A DNA stretch of 64,000 bases from RGIG9115 sp045649825 (GTDB lineage: Bacteria; Bacillota; Clostridia; UBA1381), in NCBI GenBank assembly GCA_045649825.1, contig JAZRQO010000002.1, positions 57,613 through 121,612 on the forward strand, given 5' to 3'. Below the pieces are notes generated by a model, which was given only the letters and a program-made list of their open reading frames with translations, was not told where the DNA came from and did not search any database. The translations under genes and the position numbers were made by a program. Below, piece by piece: positions 43,250-52,212 of the stretch; positions within the stretch are counted from its first letter, which is position 1, and each line of letters starts with the position of its first letter.

Positions 43250-45070
43250 ATGAGTGACAACAATTTTGAAAACGAAAAAGATAAAATATCGCAATGTGAA
43301 GACCTTGACGATTTCAGCGGGCCACGTAAAACTCAAGCTGTAAGGACTGAGGCTGATAAAGCAGGCGTTAAAACAGAACATAAAAAATCCACCACTCCTG
43401 CAATCAGAAAGATTGTTTGTATTGTTGCGGCAGTCGTAGTGATTGCGTTTGTGGCATTTGGTGTTTACGGAGCTTTTGTTCCTCAGGATACAATTATCGG
43501 AGGCTTGACTGTTAACGGAATTGATATTGGCGGAATGAGCGAAAAGGAAGCAGGTTTGTCTCTTACTGAATCCAATCCTGTGCTTAAAGATGAAGTTGTG
43601 ATAAATGCCAATGGTAAGCGATTTGTTGTGAGAACTGATGAAATTGATGCGGTCCTTGATATTAATGCAACAGTTACTAAAGCGTTTAATATAGCGAAGG
43701 GTGGCAATATTTTTTCAAATGCAGCAGCTTCTTTGAAAATGAAACTTTCCGGCGGTGAACTTTTGCCTGTTATAACCTTTAATGAAGAGAAGTTTGCTAA
43801 CATAATCAATGAAATCGGAATTGAAGCTGCAGGCTCTCAGCTTGTGGAACACAGTGTTCGTTTTGATGAAAACGGAAAAGGATATATCGTTCCGGGAACA
43901 TCGGGTTATAATAATGACCCGGCTCCCGTTATGACGATGATTAAAGAGGAACTTCTAAGCTCTGAATCTTCGGAAATTAATGTAGAATTTGTCAAAACCA
44001 AGCCGCAGAAAATGACTGTTGATATGCTTGATTTGTTCGTGTATGCTGACCCGAAAAATGCTTCGTTTGCACTGGAAAACGGGGCTGTTAGAATAATTGA
44101 GGCAGAAAGCGGAAGATATATTAATAAAGACGAATGTAAAAGGGTGGTTTCAAAAGTAACCGAAGGCGGACCTGAGATTGAATTTGTGTACTATACAACT
44201 GAGCCTGAACTAAAGTCCGAAGATGTTAAGGGTAAGCTCTTTAATGGCGAACTTGCTTCTTATACAACACGTTACGCACCTGGTGGTAACAGAGGTACTA
44301 ATGTGGCAGTTGCCGCATCAAAAATTAATGGAAAAATTCTTTTGCCCGGTGAAACTTTTTCGTTTAACGGAACGGTCGGCAGAAGAACAGTAGCAAACGG
44401 TTTCAAGCCTGCTCCTGAATATCAGAACGGCCAGACGGTTACAGGTATCGGTGGTGGCACTTGTCAGGTTAGCACAACGGTTTATTCTGCGGCTCTTTAT
44501 GCTGATTTAAAAATCGTAAAACGTTCTAATCACTCAATGAGTGTATCATACGTTCCCCTTGGCCAGGATGCGACTGTTACTGATGGCGGAATCGACCTTA
44601 AATTTATGAATAACACAGATTACCCCGTAAAGATTTCTGCAGTAACCGGTGGAGGAAAAATCACTGTTTCCATCATTGGTACTAAGCCTGAAGCACCAAA
44701 AACGGTAAAAATTTCTCATAAATCCTCAGATGGTGGAGTAAGGACTACACGCTATGTGTATGATTCAAACGGCAAGCTTATAAAAGAAGAAGATATGGGG
44801 CTTAGTAAATATAAGCCGCATTCAGATAATAATGAAAATACAACACCTTCAACTTCTCCTGCTGCATCGCAGGCTCCGACGGCAAGCCCCGGCAGTGAAA
44901 ATTCAGAAAGTCCTGAAGTTCAGACACCCGAAGTTTCAGCAACACAACCACCCGTAGCAACAGACCAGCCCACAGAGACAAAATCACCTGTAACAGAGGC
45001 TCCAACGGTTCCTGCTTCTTCTGCTGAAAGTGCCGGTCAAGGCTCCACACCTATGAAATCGGAAGAGTAA
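43250..45070 (+). CDS. VanW family cell-wall protein
   Basis: The 606-residue protein has an acidic cytoplasmic N-terminus, one membrane helix (IVCIVAAVVVIAFVAFGVYGAFV, about 52-75), two PG_binding_4-like domains (about 85-330, IIGGLTVNGIDIGGMSEKEA) and a VanW domain (about 340-480) with LPGETFSFNGTVGRRT and GIGGGTCQVSTTVY. The last 80 residues are a Ser/Thr/Pro tail. VanW proteins are envelope proteins of unknown biochemical function, named from glycopeptide-resistance clusters; this architecture is common in ordinary clostridial genomes and does not imply resistance. A terminator follows. Confidence 0.9.
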   Translation: MSDNNFENEKDKISQCEDLDDFSGPRKTQAVRTEADKAGVKTEHKKSTTPAIRKIVCIVAAVVVIAFVAFGVYGAFVPQDTIIGGLTVNGIDIGGMSEKEAGLSLTESNPVLKDEVVINANGKRFVVRTDEIDAVLDINATVTKAFNIAKGGNIFSNAAASLKMKLSGGELLPVITFNEEKFANIINEIGIEAAGSQLVEHSVRFDENGKGYIVPGTSGYNNDPAPVMTMIKEELLSSESSEINVEFVKTKPQKMTVDMLDLFVYADPKNASFALENGAVRIIEAESGRYINKDECKRVVSKVTEGGPEIEFVYYTTEPELKSEDVKGKLFNGELASYTTRYAPGGNRGTNVAVAASKINGKILLPGETFSFNGTVGRRTVANGFKPAPEYQNGQTVTGIGGGTCQVSTTVYSAALYADLKIVKRSNHSMSVSYVPLGQDATVTDGGIDLKFMNNTDYPVKISAVTGGGKITVSIIGTKPEAPKTVKISHKSSDGGVRTTRYVYDSNGKLIKEEDMGLSKYKPHSDNNENTTPSTSPAASQAPTASPGSENSESPEVQTPEVSATQPPVATDQPTETKSPVTEAPTVPASSAESAGQGSTPMKSEE

Positions 45071-45109
45071 ACCTATTGAAGAACTGGCTGTTAATTCGGT
45101 AATAAATGA

Positions 45110-45147
45110 AAAAGATGCCTTAAATATTTGAAAATAAGGCATCTTTT
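45110..45147 (+). terminator. intrinsic terminator after the VanW gene
   Basis: A thirteen-base stem (45110-45122 with 45135-45147), twelve-base loop, with A4 on the left and T4 on the right. It separates the VanW gene from the GatB-like gene. Confidence 0.8.
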
Positions 45148-45187
45148 ATATATTATAATTTACATGCTTCAGAAAGGAGACACGCAT

Positions 45188-46603
45188 ATGGTTTATAAGC
45201 CGACGATTGGTCTGGAAATTCATGCCAGACTTTTTACAAAAAGAAAAATATTCTGCGAATGTGAAAATTACTTTGGCGGAGAACCGAACACACGCGTTTG
45301 TCCTGTGTGCACCGGTGATGCTGGTGCCGTTCCTGTTCTTAACGGTGAAGCGGTTGAGCTTGGTATAAAGGCCGGTATAGCACTTGGATGTGAAATACGC
45401 AGGATTTCAGCATTTGACCGTAAAAATTATGTTTCGCAGGATTTGCCAAAAGGTTATCAGATTACTCAGCAATTCAGACCATTGTGCAAAAATGGTGGAT
45501 TTGAGATAGGTGGAATAAAAAGACGTATTAACAATATACATCTTGAAGAAGATGCCGCAAAGCTTACATATACAAAAGATGAAGTTCTGGTTGATTATAA
45601 CCGCTCTGGTGTTCCGCTTATAGAAATTGTTACCGAACCTGATTTTGAAAGCTCTCAGGAAGTGTCCCAATTTGTGGAAGAGCTTGCGCTTAGGCTTAAA
45701 TATGCCGATGTTTGCGATGGTAAGATAGAGCAAGGCTCTCTTCGTGTTGACGTAAATGTTTCTGTTGCACCCGAAAACTCGGCTGGGCTTGGAACCAGAT
45801 GTGAAATTAAAAATATCGGTTCTCTTAAATCACTCAGAAGAGCTATCGAATACGAAATAAAACGACAGATTGCCGTACTTGAAAACGACGGCAGAATTGA
45901 GTGTGAAACAAGACGTTTTGACGAAAAATCAGGCGAAACTCATTTTATGCGAAAAAAGGAAAGTGCTGCTGACTATAAATATTATCCTGACCCTGATATA
46001 TCTGAGCTGTATGTTTCTGATTGGGACATCAACAAAATAAAAGCAGAAGTTCCCACACTTCCGCATGAAAGAGTGAAAGTATATGTATCAGAACTTGGAC
46101 TTACTTGTGAAGAAGCCCGTAATATTGTTTTGGACAGGCTCTATGCAGATTGGTTTGAAAATGTGTGTAAAAAAACTGATTATCCCAAAAAAACAGCTTC
46201 TCTCATGCTTGTTGGACTTAACCGATTATTCAATAAATACGGCGGAACTGTTACTGATACAAGGATAACGACCGAAAAAATGGCAGAGATTTCACAGCTT
46301 TGGGGAAGTGGTAAAATATCTTCGGCAAGTGCTTTTTATATACTTGAAGAAGTTTTTAAAAATGGCGGAAATCCCGAAAAAATTGCTAAAGACGGGGATT
46401 TGTTAATTACGTTTGATGAAGAACTTGTAAAAGAAATAATTTGTGAGATTTTGTGTGAAAATCGAAAGTCGGTTGAAGAATATAAAGAAGGAAATAAAAA
46501 AGTTATCGGCTTTTTAATGGGCATTGCTGTTTCAAGGCTTGGTAAAAGTACAAATCCTGCAGATGTAAAAAGAGTGCTTGTGGATTGTATTAAAGAGTAT
46601 TAA
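45188..46603 (+). CDS. orphan GatB-like amidotransferase subunit B paralogue
   Basis: The 471-residue protein aligns by eye with GatB over its full length: YKPTIGLEIHARLFTKRKIF with the metal-binding histidine, CECENYFGGEPNTRVCPVC (Zn cysteines), DLPKGYQITQ, NIHLEEDAAKLTY, SGVPLIEIVTEPDF, and ESAADYKYYPDPDI, then the helical and YqeY-like tail. GatB phosphorylates Glu or Asp on mischarged tRNA as part of GatCAB. The kinase residues look intact, but some positions differ from usual (NYVSQ for NYFYP, SLRVDVN for SMRCDAN). No gatC or gatA is adjacent. ATG 45188 follows AAAGGAGA. The AspRS-like gene is 24 bases downstream. Confidence 0.85.
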   Translation: MVYKPTIGLEIHARLFTKRKIFCECENYFGGEPNTRVCPVCTGDAGAVPVLNGEAVELGIKAGIALGCEIRRISAFDRKNYVSQDLPKGYQITQQFRPLCKNGGFEIGGIKRRINNIHLEEDAAKLTYTKDEVLVDYNRSGVPLIEIVTEPDFESSQEVSQFVEELALRLKYADVCDGKIEQGSLRVDVNVSVAPENSAGLGTRCEIKNIGSLKSLRRAIEYEIKRQIAVLENDGRIECETRRFDEKSGETHFMRKKESAADYKYYPDPDISELYVSDWDINKIKAEVPTLPHERVKVYVSELGLTCEEARNIVLDRLYADWFENVCKKTDYPKKTASLMLVGLNRLFNKYGGTVTDTRITTEKMAEISQLWGSGKISSASAFYILEEVFKNGGNPEKIAKDGDLLITFDEELVKEIICEILCENRKSVEEYKEGNKKVIGFLMGIAVSRLGKSTNPADVKRVLVDCIKEY

Positions 46604-46627
46604 ATATTTGATAAAAGAGGTTTTAAA

Positions 46628-47887
46628 ATGGATTTTATTTCTGCTACCGAAATAAAAAAAGAAATTTCTCCGGAGGATATTGTTCTTGGAAGAGAACTGT
46701 CTTTTGGGTGCTGTGTTCACAAAATAAAAAGAAGAAGTACATTTACTTTCGTAACACTTCGTACGGGGAAATATACTTTTTTTGCAGTGCACAATCCCAA
46801 GTTTTGCGATAAGCCGTTACAAGGCGTATTTGAAGGGGTATACTTGTATGTGACCTGTAAAATCAGGGAAGAGAAGAAAGCTGAAAATGGGCTTGAAATT
46901 GCAATTACGGACTATAATATTTTGTCAAAACCAAAGGAAAAGTATCCTCTTTCTGTTTCAGACAGAATAATTGACTGTTCCCTTGAAGAGATGCTTGAAA
47001 ACCGTAGTGTTACTTATAGAAATCCTATGGAGAAAGCCCCTGCATTTGTGTTTTCGTCTGTAATTGAGGGCTTTTCAGACTTTATGCATAAAAACGGATT
47101 TATTAATATTAAAACTCCGAATATTACACAAATTCATCCTGAAGAAGATAGAGATATGTTATCTTTGGATTATTTTGGGAATTGTGTATATTTAATATCT
47201 GATCCCGGTGTTTATACGCTGTGTTCTCTTGCATATTTTGATAGGGTTTTTGAAGTGTCAACAGTATTCAACGGAAAAAAACGTAATTCTCCCAGGCTTT
47301 TGAACGAATATACTGCACTTCACTTTGATATGGCATATGTAGCTGATGTGAATGAGCTTATGTCTGTTGTATGTTCGATCCTCCGTGAGTTAATTCCAAA
47401 AATCTCATCCGAATGTAAATATCAACTTGATTTGCTCGGTGCAGAATTACCTGCAGTCGGGGATGTCCCTGTTGTTACATTCAATGGAGCTATGGAATTC
47501 CTGAAAAAGGAGGATGAACAGTCTGATCTCGATCCCACGGATGAAAAACGTATTTGTAAATGGGCAAAAGAAAACTATAACTCCGATTTTGTTTTTGTTG
47601 CTGAATATCCTACCTGTAAAAGACCGCATTACTATAAGGAAAATAAGGGCTTTGCATTGCTGTTCAGGGGAATGGAAATAGCGTTTGGCGGACTTTCTAA
47701 AAACGAATTGAATGAATATGAAGCAGGTGTATATTCAGAACAAATTTGTGACTTTTTTAAATACGGTATGCCGCCTTGCGGTGGAGTAAGTATCGGTGCA
47801 GAAAGGTTTGTTATGCAACTTCTTGGGCTGCACGATATACGTCAGGCTTCAATGTTCCCGAGAGATATACGGAATATAACCCCATAA
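46628..47887 (+). CDS. AspRS/AsnRS-like class II synthetase paralogue, active site degenerate
   Basis: The 419-residue protein follows the archaeal-type aspartyl-tRNA synthetase: OB-fold N-terminus (about 15-100), class II core, and a good C-terminal match including FRGMEIAFGG, KYGMPPCGG and motif 3 IGAERFVMQLLGLHDIRQA (arginine 393 kept). But motif 2, normally FRAE, reads FNGK at 214-217, so the ATP-binding arginine is missing, and the aspartate-site segment normally SPQLYKQ reads DPGVYTL at 192-198. The protein is therefore unlikely to make Asp-tRNA in the usual way. Lying beside an orphan GatB, it could serve a different transamidation or an RNA-binding role. A weak hairpin at 47894-47925 follows. 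Confidence 0.85.
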   Translation: MDFISATEIKKEISPEDIVLGRELSFGCCVHKIKRRSTFTFVTLRTGKYTFFAVHNPKFCDKPLQGVFEGVYLYVTCKIREEKKAENGLEIAITDYNILSKPKEKYPLSVSDRIIDCSLEEMLENRSVTYRNPMEKAPAFVFSSVIEGFSDFMHKNGFINIKTPNITQIHPEEDRDMLSLDYFGNCVYLISDPGVYTLCSLAYFDRVFEVSTVFNGKKRNSPRLLNEYTALHFDMAYVADVNELMSVVCSILRELIPKISSECKYQLDLLGAELPAVGDVPVVTFNGAMEFLKKEDEQSDLDPTDEKRICKWAKENYNSDFVFVAEYPTCKRPHYYKENKGFALLFRGMEIAFGGLSKNELNEYEAGVYSEQICDFFKYGMPPCGGVSIGAERFVMQLLGLHDIRQASMFPRDIRNITP

Positions 47888-47973
47888 CTTGTCGAAAGTG
47901 TACATCATAAACAGACACTTTTTCTGTATGGATTGTAAGAAATACACATTTTAAAAAAAATAACAAAAATATG

Positions 47974-48002
47974 TTGACAAAAACCCAATCCCGTGCTATA
48001 AT
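47974..48002 (+). promoter_or_regulatory. consensus promoter for tRNA-Leu
   Basis: Perfect TTGACA (47974-47979) and TATAAT (47997-48002), 17-base spacer. The transcription start is expected near 48009, close to the tRNA 5' end. Confidence 0.88.
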
Positions 48003-48026
48003 AGTCTTCGTTGTCAGGCAAGACAA

Positions 48027-48110
48027 GCGAGTGTGCTGGAATAGGCAGACAGGCACGTTTGAGGGGCGTGTGTCTTCGACGTATGGGTTCAAGTCCCATC
48101 ACTCGCACCA
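48027..48110 (+). tRNA. tRNA-Leu (anticodon GAG)
   Basis: The acceptor stem GCGAGTG (48027-48033) pairs with CACTCGC before the encoded CCA end (48108-48110). The anticodon stem-loop CACGT-TTGAGGG-GCGTG gives GAG, reading CUC/CUU leucine codons. A long variable arm and the T-arm ATGGG-TTCAAGT-CCCAT confirm a type II tRNA. Length 84 bases including CCA. Confidence 0.95.
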
Positions 48111-48112
48111 GA

Positions 48113-48141
48113 AAAAAGGACATCCGATGGATGTCCTTTTT
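48113..48141 (+). terminator. terminator of the tRNA-Leu transcript
   Basis: A thirteen-base stem (48113-48125 with 48129-48141), three-base GAT loop, and T-run; it begins three bases after the tRNA CCA. Confidence 0.88.
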
Positions 48142-48251
48142 CAATTTTGTATGTTTTGTCAGAGTTGGAAATATTACCAATGTAATAATTCTCTGAGGGA
48201 AGATGTGGAATTTGTTTTTTTCTATAAAAGTAAAGAAGATATCTTATATTG

Positions 48252-48277
48252 AAGCCATCATAAGATGGCTTTTTTTG
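48252..48277 (+). terminator. isolated hairpin terminator
   Basis: An eight-base stem (48252-48259 with 48264-48271), loop ATAA, followed by T residues. It may back up the tRNA terminator or end an unannotated short transcript. The 33-codon ORF just before it (48151-48252) has no ribosome site. Confidence 0.65.
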
Positions 48278-48550
48278 TTATCTGCTTTAATAGAATAATC
48301 TTTTTATAAAAATGGGACTTTGTTGTTTTTTTTATTTTTAACCTCAAATGTTTTATATTGACGGTTTATTGTTTCTTTTAGGGAAAATTGTATATTTTTT
48401 TGTTTGCAGATATTGACTTATAATACATAAATGCAAGTGTAAATCGGTATAAATAGTCATCATTTTCCATTTTTTAAGTCTGGTCAAAATAACTTTTATT
48501 GTTCGCTTAGAAACAGGCCCAGGTTTTTTTTGTTAATTTGGGACATTGTA
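48278..48550. other. AT-rich intergenic region, nothing recognised
   Basis: Long gap upstream of the AraC gene. It is very T-rich (several T-runs), with no ORF having a ribosome site and no clear repeat. It may contain regulator binding sites that I cannot identify by eye. Confidence 0.6.
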
Positions 48551-48579
48551 TTGTTTTGCACTTCTGCAGATGCTATAAT
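48551..48579 (+). promoter_or_regulatory. extended -10 promoter for the AraC-SLH operon
   Basis: TTGTTT (48551-48556) and a perfect TATAAT (48574-48579) preceded by TGC (extended -10), 17-base spacer. The weak -35 fits an activator-dependent promoter. A second TATAAT follows at 48585-48590. Confidence 0.6.
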
Positions 48580-48665
48580 ATTGATATAATACGACTAAAC
48601 TAAAAGTATTTGTTTGAGTTTAAGTGAATATCTTACGATACTACCTGATAGGAGGGTTGTTCATA

Positions 48666-49544
48666 ATGGACTATACTTGTATAGATGCTATTAACAGAGT
48701 TAATATTTCTGATGTCGATATTTCAGATGAATTCGTAAATGTGATGTTTGTTTATGCCCGTAGCGGTGCTAACAGGGATCCGCAAAAATGCCGTTGTCAT
48801 AATCATACTTATTTTGAAATTCACTATGTAGCTGAAGGTAATATGGTCTACGAAGTTGATGATACATCTGTCGATGTTCTTGCCGGTCAATACATTTTAA
48901 TTACTCCTCGTCAGTTACATCGCGTTATCGTTCACAGTGATGATTATGTTAAGTTTTCTCTTGCATTTGAAGTTGATATGAAAAGTGAACTTTATGATGT
49001 TTTTAACAACAAAGGTAAAAAGTGTTTTGATATTACGCCTGATCTTGTAAGAGGATTTAATTTCGTAACACGTCAGGCAGAACGGCGTGGAGCGTATTGT
49101 GAATTGATTATTAAAAAACGTCTTAACGAGATGGTCTACCTTATAGCGGAACAACTTGCAAAAGGAAAGACGTCGAAACTTTGTAAAGTCTTTGCTGACG
49201 ACAGACTTCTTAAAGCAAAGAAGTATATAGAGGATAATTCCCATGTATTTTTCAGTTGTAATGAAGTTGCTCAGTATTGCGGTATAAGCACTAAACAGTT
49301 GGGACGGCTTTTTCAGAAATATAGAAATGAATCGCTTCTTGAATTTATCCATGTTCAAAAAATAAGCGATGCAAGAAGGATGCTTATCAACACTGATGAG
49401 CTTCAGGAAACAATAAGCCGTGAACTTGGATTTTCAAGTGTTCACTATTTTAATAAATTTTTTTTACACGAGGTGGGAATGACACCTGATGACTATAGAA
49501 GAAAACACGGTAGACTTAAAAACAGGAGGAAGGAAAATGACTAA
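48666..49544 (+). CDS. AraC-family transcriptional regulator with cupin sensor domain
   Basis: The 292-residue protein has an N-terminal cupin-like sensor (CRCHNHTYFEIHYVAEGNMVYEVDD, GQYILITPRQLHRVIVH) and a C-terminal pair of helix-turn-helices (FSCNEVAQYCGISTKQLGRLFQKY and SRELGFSSVHYFNKFFLHEVGMTPDDYR). Such proteins usually sense a sugar and activate nearby genes. ATG 48666 follows TAGGAGGG. Its last 8 bases overlap the start of the SLH gene, so regulator and surface protein are translationally coupled; it likely controls the downstream surface locus. Confidence 0.93.
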   Translation: MDYTCIDAINRVNISDVDISDEFVNVMFVYARSGANRDPQKCRCHNHTYFEIHYVAEGNMVYEVDDTSVDVLAGQYILITPRQLHRVIVHSDDYVKFSLAFEVDMKSELYDVFNNKGKKCFDITPDLVRGFNFVTRQAERRGAYCELIIKKRLNEMVYLIAEQLAKGKTSKLCKVFADDRLLKAKKYIEDNSHVFFSCNEVAQYCGISTKQLGRLFQKYRNESLLEFIHVQKISDARRMLINTDELQETISRELGFSSVHYFNKFFLHEVGMTPDDYRRKHGRLKNRRKEND

Positions 49545-52176
49545 ATTTAAATCTTTCAAAAAAATTTTTGCGGCAGGTATGGCATTGTGTATACTTATAT
49601 CTGTTATACCCTCGACGATTAGTGCCGAGGAAACAACTGCGAATGTGTACAATCACGAGGTTCAGCTTCTTGAAAAGCTTGAAATTATATCCTCTTCGCT
49701 TTCAAGTAATTTAGAAGCGAAGATTAATAGAGGTCAGTTCTCGGAAATGCTAACAGCGATGCTTGGTGTAGGCGGTGGCGGTAACGCTATGGAAGAGCTT
49801 TACAATCTTGGCATTGTTCATGGCTATACTAATGGAAAACTCCAAGAGAATAATAACATTACAACTTATGAAGCAGTTAAAATGGTTATAAATGCCCTCG
49901 GCTATGAAACGTTGGCTGAACTTGAAGGTGGATATCCGCTGGGTTATGTAAAAGTTGCTTATGATGTGGACATTCTTTCGGGTAATGTTCAGAATAAGGA
50001 ATTGAGTGTGGCGGATGCGATCCGTATAATGATTGATGCAGGTAACGCACCTGTTGCCAAAATATCTAATGATACACTTCTTAATGGTATAGAGCTAGGC
50101 GGAAAAACAATGTTCTATACATATTTTGATGTTGTTAAAACCGATGGTATTCTTACTGCTAACGGTTATACAACGCTAAATGCTCAAAACTGTATTCCGG
50201 GTGAAGTTTTAATCAACGGAACAAATTATGAAACGGGCGATACAAATGTTGCAGATTATATCGGTTATCATGTAGAGGCTTATATGTTTGATACCGACCT
50301 TACTGATATTATAATAGCGGCTGGTCCTAAAGCTGATTATAATGATGAAGTAAGTGTCGTTGCAGGCTCATATATTCAGACTTCAGGTGATCCCTCATCT
50401 TTTACTGTACAGTATGAAAATGCTGAAGGTAATATGAAAAAGCTTAAAGTCGGTGATAACTACATTGTAATTTACAATGGTAAAATCTATGGCAAATTTG
50501 CTCGTAGTTATCTCGATTCATCTGCAGCAGACGTTAGATTTATAGATAACGACAAAGACGGAATTTATGAAGTGATTTTCCTTGAAGAATACGTAACATA
50601 TGTTGTAGAAGTAACAAATTCGACTAAATATGATGTTTTTGCAAAGTATGATAAATCCATAAACCTTGATCCGGACGAGAAAGATGTGTTTATATTTAAA
50701 GGAGATTCTGTTGTTGCTGAGTTTAAAGACATAACAGCAGGAACCGTCCTCTCAGTTCTTGAAAGCGAAGATGGTGAACTTGTTAAGGCTTATATTCTAA
50801 GCGCAACAGCAACCGGCACGGTTGATTCAACATCTACATCAGGCGGACATACATATGTGGGTATTGGTGGCAAAAAGCTTTGCGTAACAAAAGAGTTTGA
50901 AGAACTTGTTCATGCCGACAAAAAAGAACTTGCTATGGGTGCAAATTTATCTGTTGTACTTGACAGAAATGGTAACATTGTTGAAGTTGAGTACATTGGC
51001 GATGTTTGGACATACGGATATGTAACACGCATAGGCTACGATGAAAATAAAGAAGCTTGTACGTCCATCGAGATTTTTGACCAAACAAATAAGTTTATAG
51101 AACTCGCTATCGATGAAAGAGTGATTGTGGATGGAACAAGCTATAAATCATACGACCTTGTAAGAGCAGGTCTTTGTACCCAGGTTGGTGGTTATCCAAA
51201 GGCTGTCCGTCAACTTATACGTTACAAAGCAGGTGGTTCTTATATTAAGAATATTGATACAAAGAACTATGTAGAGAATCTTGAACATGAAGATTCGCTT
51301 CAAGAATATAACCTTCCTGCTGTGGAAGGAACAGTTTATTATAACAAAGCTTCAGGTTATTGCTATGCAGGAAATCAGGTTCTGTTTGGAGCTGATGATT
51401 CAACAGTTATGTTCACAGTTCCTGCTGATAAGTCTGAAAATGATGCAGCATATTTCTATGCACAGAAGATGTCGGGCCTTTCAGACAGAGCAGGAGCAGC
51501 CAATTACAAGCCATATACCGTAAATGATGCCAAAATTGCAAAGGTTGCAATACGTGAAATTAAAGACAACAGACGTGCAGGCAGCACAAATGATTATATT
51601 ATTGTTAAATCTGTTTCAACTGTAATAAATAAAGATGGTGAAGTTGTAAACAAGCTTGAGGGTGTACTTATGTCAAACGGTAGTGATTACGCCAGAGAAG
51701 CAAGTGCACGTAATACTGATACAAATGCAGCTTATGTAGCAAATAAGGTTCTTGAAACAACCAACTTTGGTGACTGTATCAGATACAGACAGCACAGCAT
51801 CCCAGGATACGGAGCGGTTTTATGGAGTGCATACAAAACCTTTGGTGCAGATGTTGCAGTAGGAACTAGTATTTTCACAGACGTAGCATCAACTGTTACA
51901 CATGCTGATACATATGCTTCAGCCTCACGTGAATATGCCGGTATTATTAAATATGCTGACGACAGCCATATGATTATAAAGAATTCTGACGGCACAGTTG
52001 AAATTCCGTTCAAAATAGCTGGCGCAATGATTTACGAGGTTGACTGTGAGGAAGAAACAATAACAAAGATAGACGCACCGGCTGTTAAGGAGTTTGCAGC
52101 TCTTGGTTCAAAGGTTGTTGTTGTAACAAGAAACGGCAGTGTGTTTGGAGCTATAATTTACACAAATGCAGAATAA
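49537..52176 (+). CDS. large SLH-domain surface protein
   Basis: The 879-residue protein has a signal peptide (KKIFAAGMALCILISVIPSTISAEE), then SLH-type repeats at about 35-185 (MEELYNLGIVHGYTNGKLQENNNITTYEAV, YVKVAYDVDILSGNVQNKELSVADA). The remaining 690 residues are beta-rich, with no domain I recognise; they may form a surface scaffold or ligand-binding region. The start ATG 49537 lies inside the end of the regulator gene, behind AGGAGGAAGG. The FAD oxidoreductase gene follows 36 bases later. Confidence 0.83.
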   Translation: MTKFKSFKKIFAAGMALCILISVIPSTISAEETTANVYNHEVQLLEKLEIISSSLSSNLEAKINRGQFSEMLTAMLGVGGGGNAMEELYNLGIVHGYTNGKLQENNNITTYEAVKMVINALGYETLAELEGGYPLGYVKVAYDVDILSGNVQNKELSVADAIRIMIDAGNAPVAKISNDTLLNGIELGGKTMFYTYFDVVKTDGILTANGYTTLNAQNCIPGEVLINGTNYETGDTNVADYIGYHVEAYMFDTDLTDIIIAAGPKADYNDEVSVVAGSYIQTSGDPSSFTVQYENAEGNMKKLKVGDNYIVIYNGKIYGKFARSYLDSSAADVRFIDNDKDGIYEVIFLEEYVTYVVEVTNSTKYDVFAKYDKSINLDPDEKDVFIFKGDSVVAEFKDITAGTVLSVLESEDGELVKAYILSATATGTVDSTSTSGGHTYVGIGGKKLCVTKEFEELVHADKKELAMGANLSVVLDRNGNIVEVEYIGDVWTYGYVTRIGYDENKEACTSIEIFDQTNKFIELAIDERVIVDGTSYKSYDLVRAGLCTQVGGYPKAVRQLIRYKAGGSYIKNIDTKNYVENLEHEDSLQEYNLPAVEGTVYYNKASGYCYAGNQVLFGADDSTVMFTVPADKSENDAAYFYAQKMSGLSDRAGAANYKPYTVNDAKIAKVAIREIKDNRRAGSTNDYIIVKSVSTVINKDGEVVNKLEGVLMSNGSDYAREASARNTDTNAAYVANKVLETTNFGDCIRYRQHSIPGYGAVLWSAYKTFGADVAVGTSIFTDVASTVTHADTYASASREYAGIIKYADDSHMIIKNSDGTVEIPFKIAGAMIYEVDCEEETITKIDAPAVKEFAALGSKVVVVTRNGSVFGAIIYTNAE

Positions 52177-52212
52177 TTATTGCTTGCTTTGTGATGAAGG
52201 GAAGAAGAGATA

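Noticed and set aside
43250..45070. Glycopeptide-resistance gene cluster (VanW)
   Set aside because: VanW-domain proteins with PG_binding_4 domains are common in clostridial genomes, and no vanHAX-type ligase or dehydrogenase genes are near.
48151..48252. 33-codon ORF after tRNA-Leu followed by a terminator
   Set aside because: No ribosome site or promoter, odd composition; more likely spacer between two terminators.
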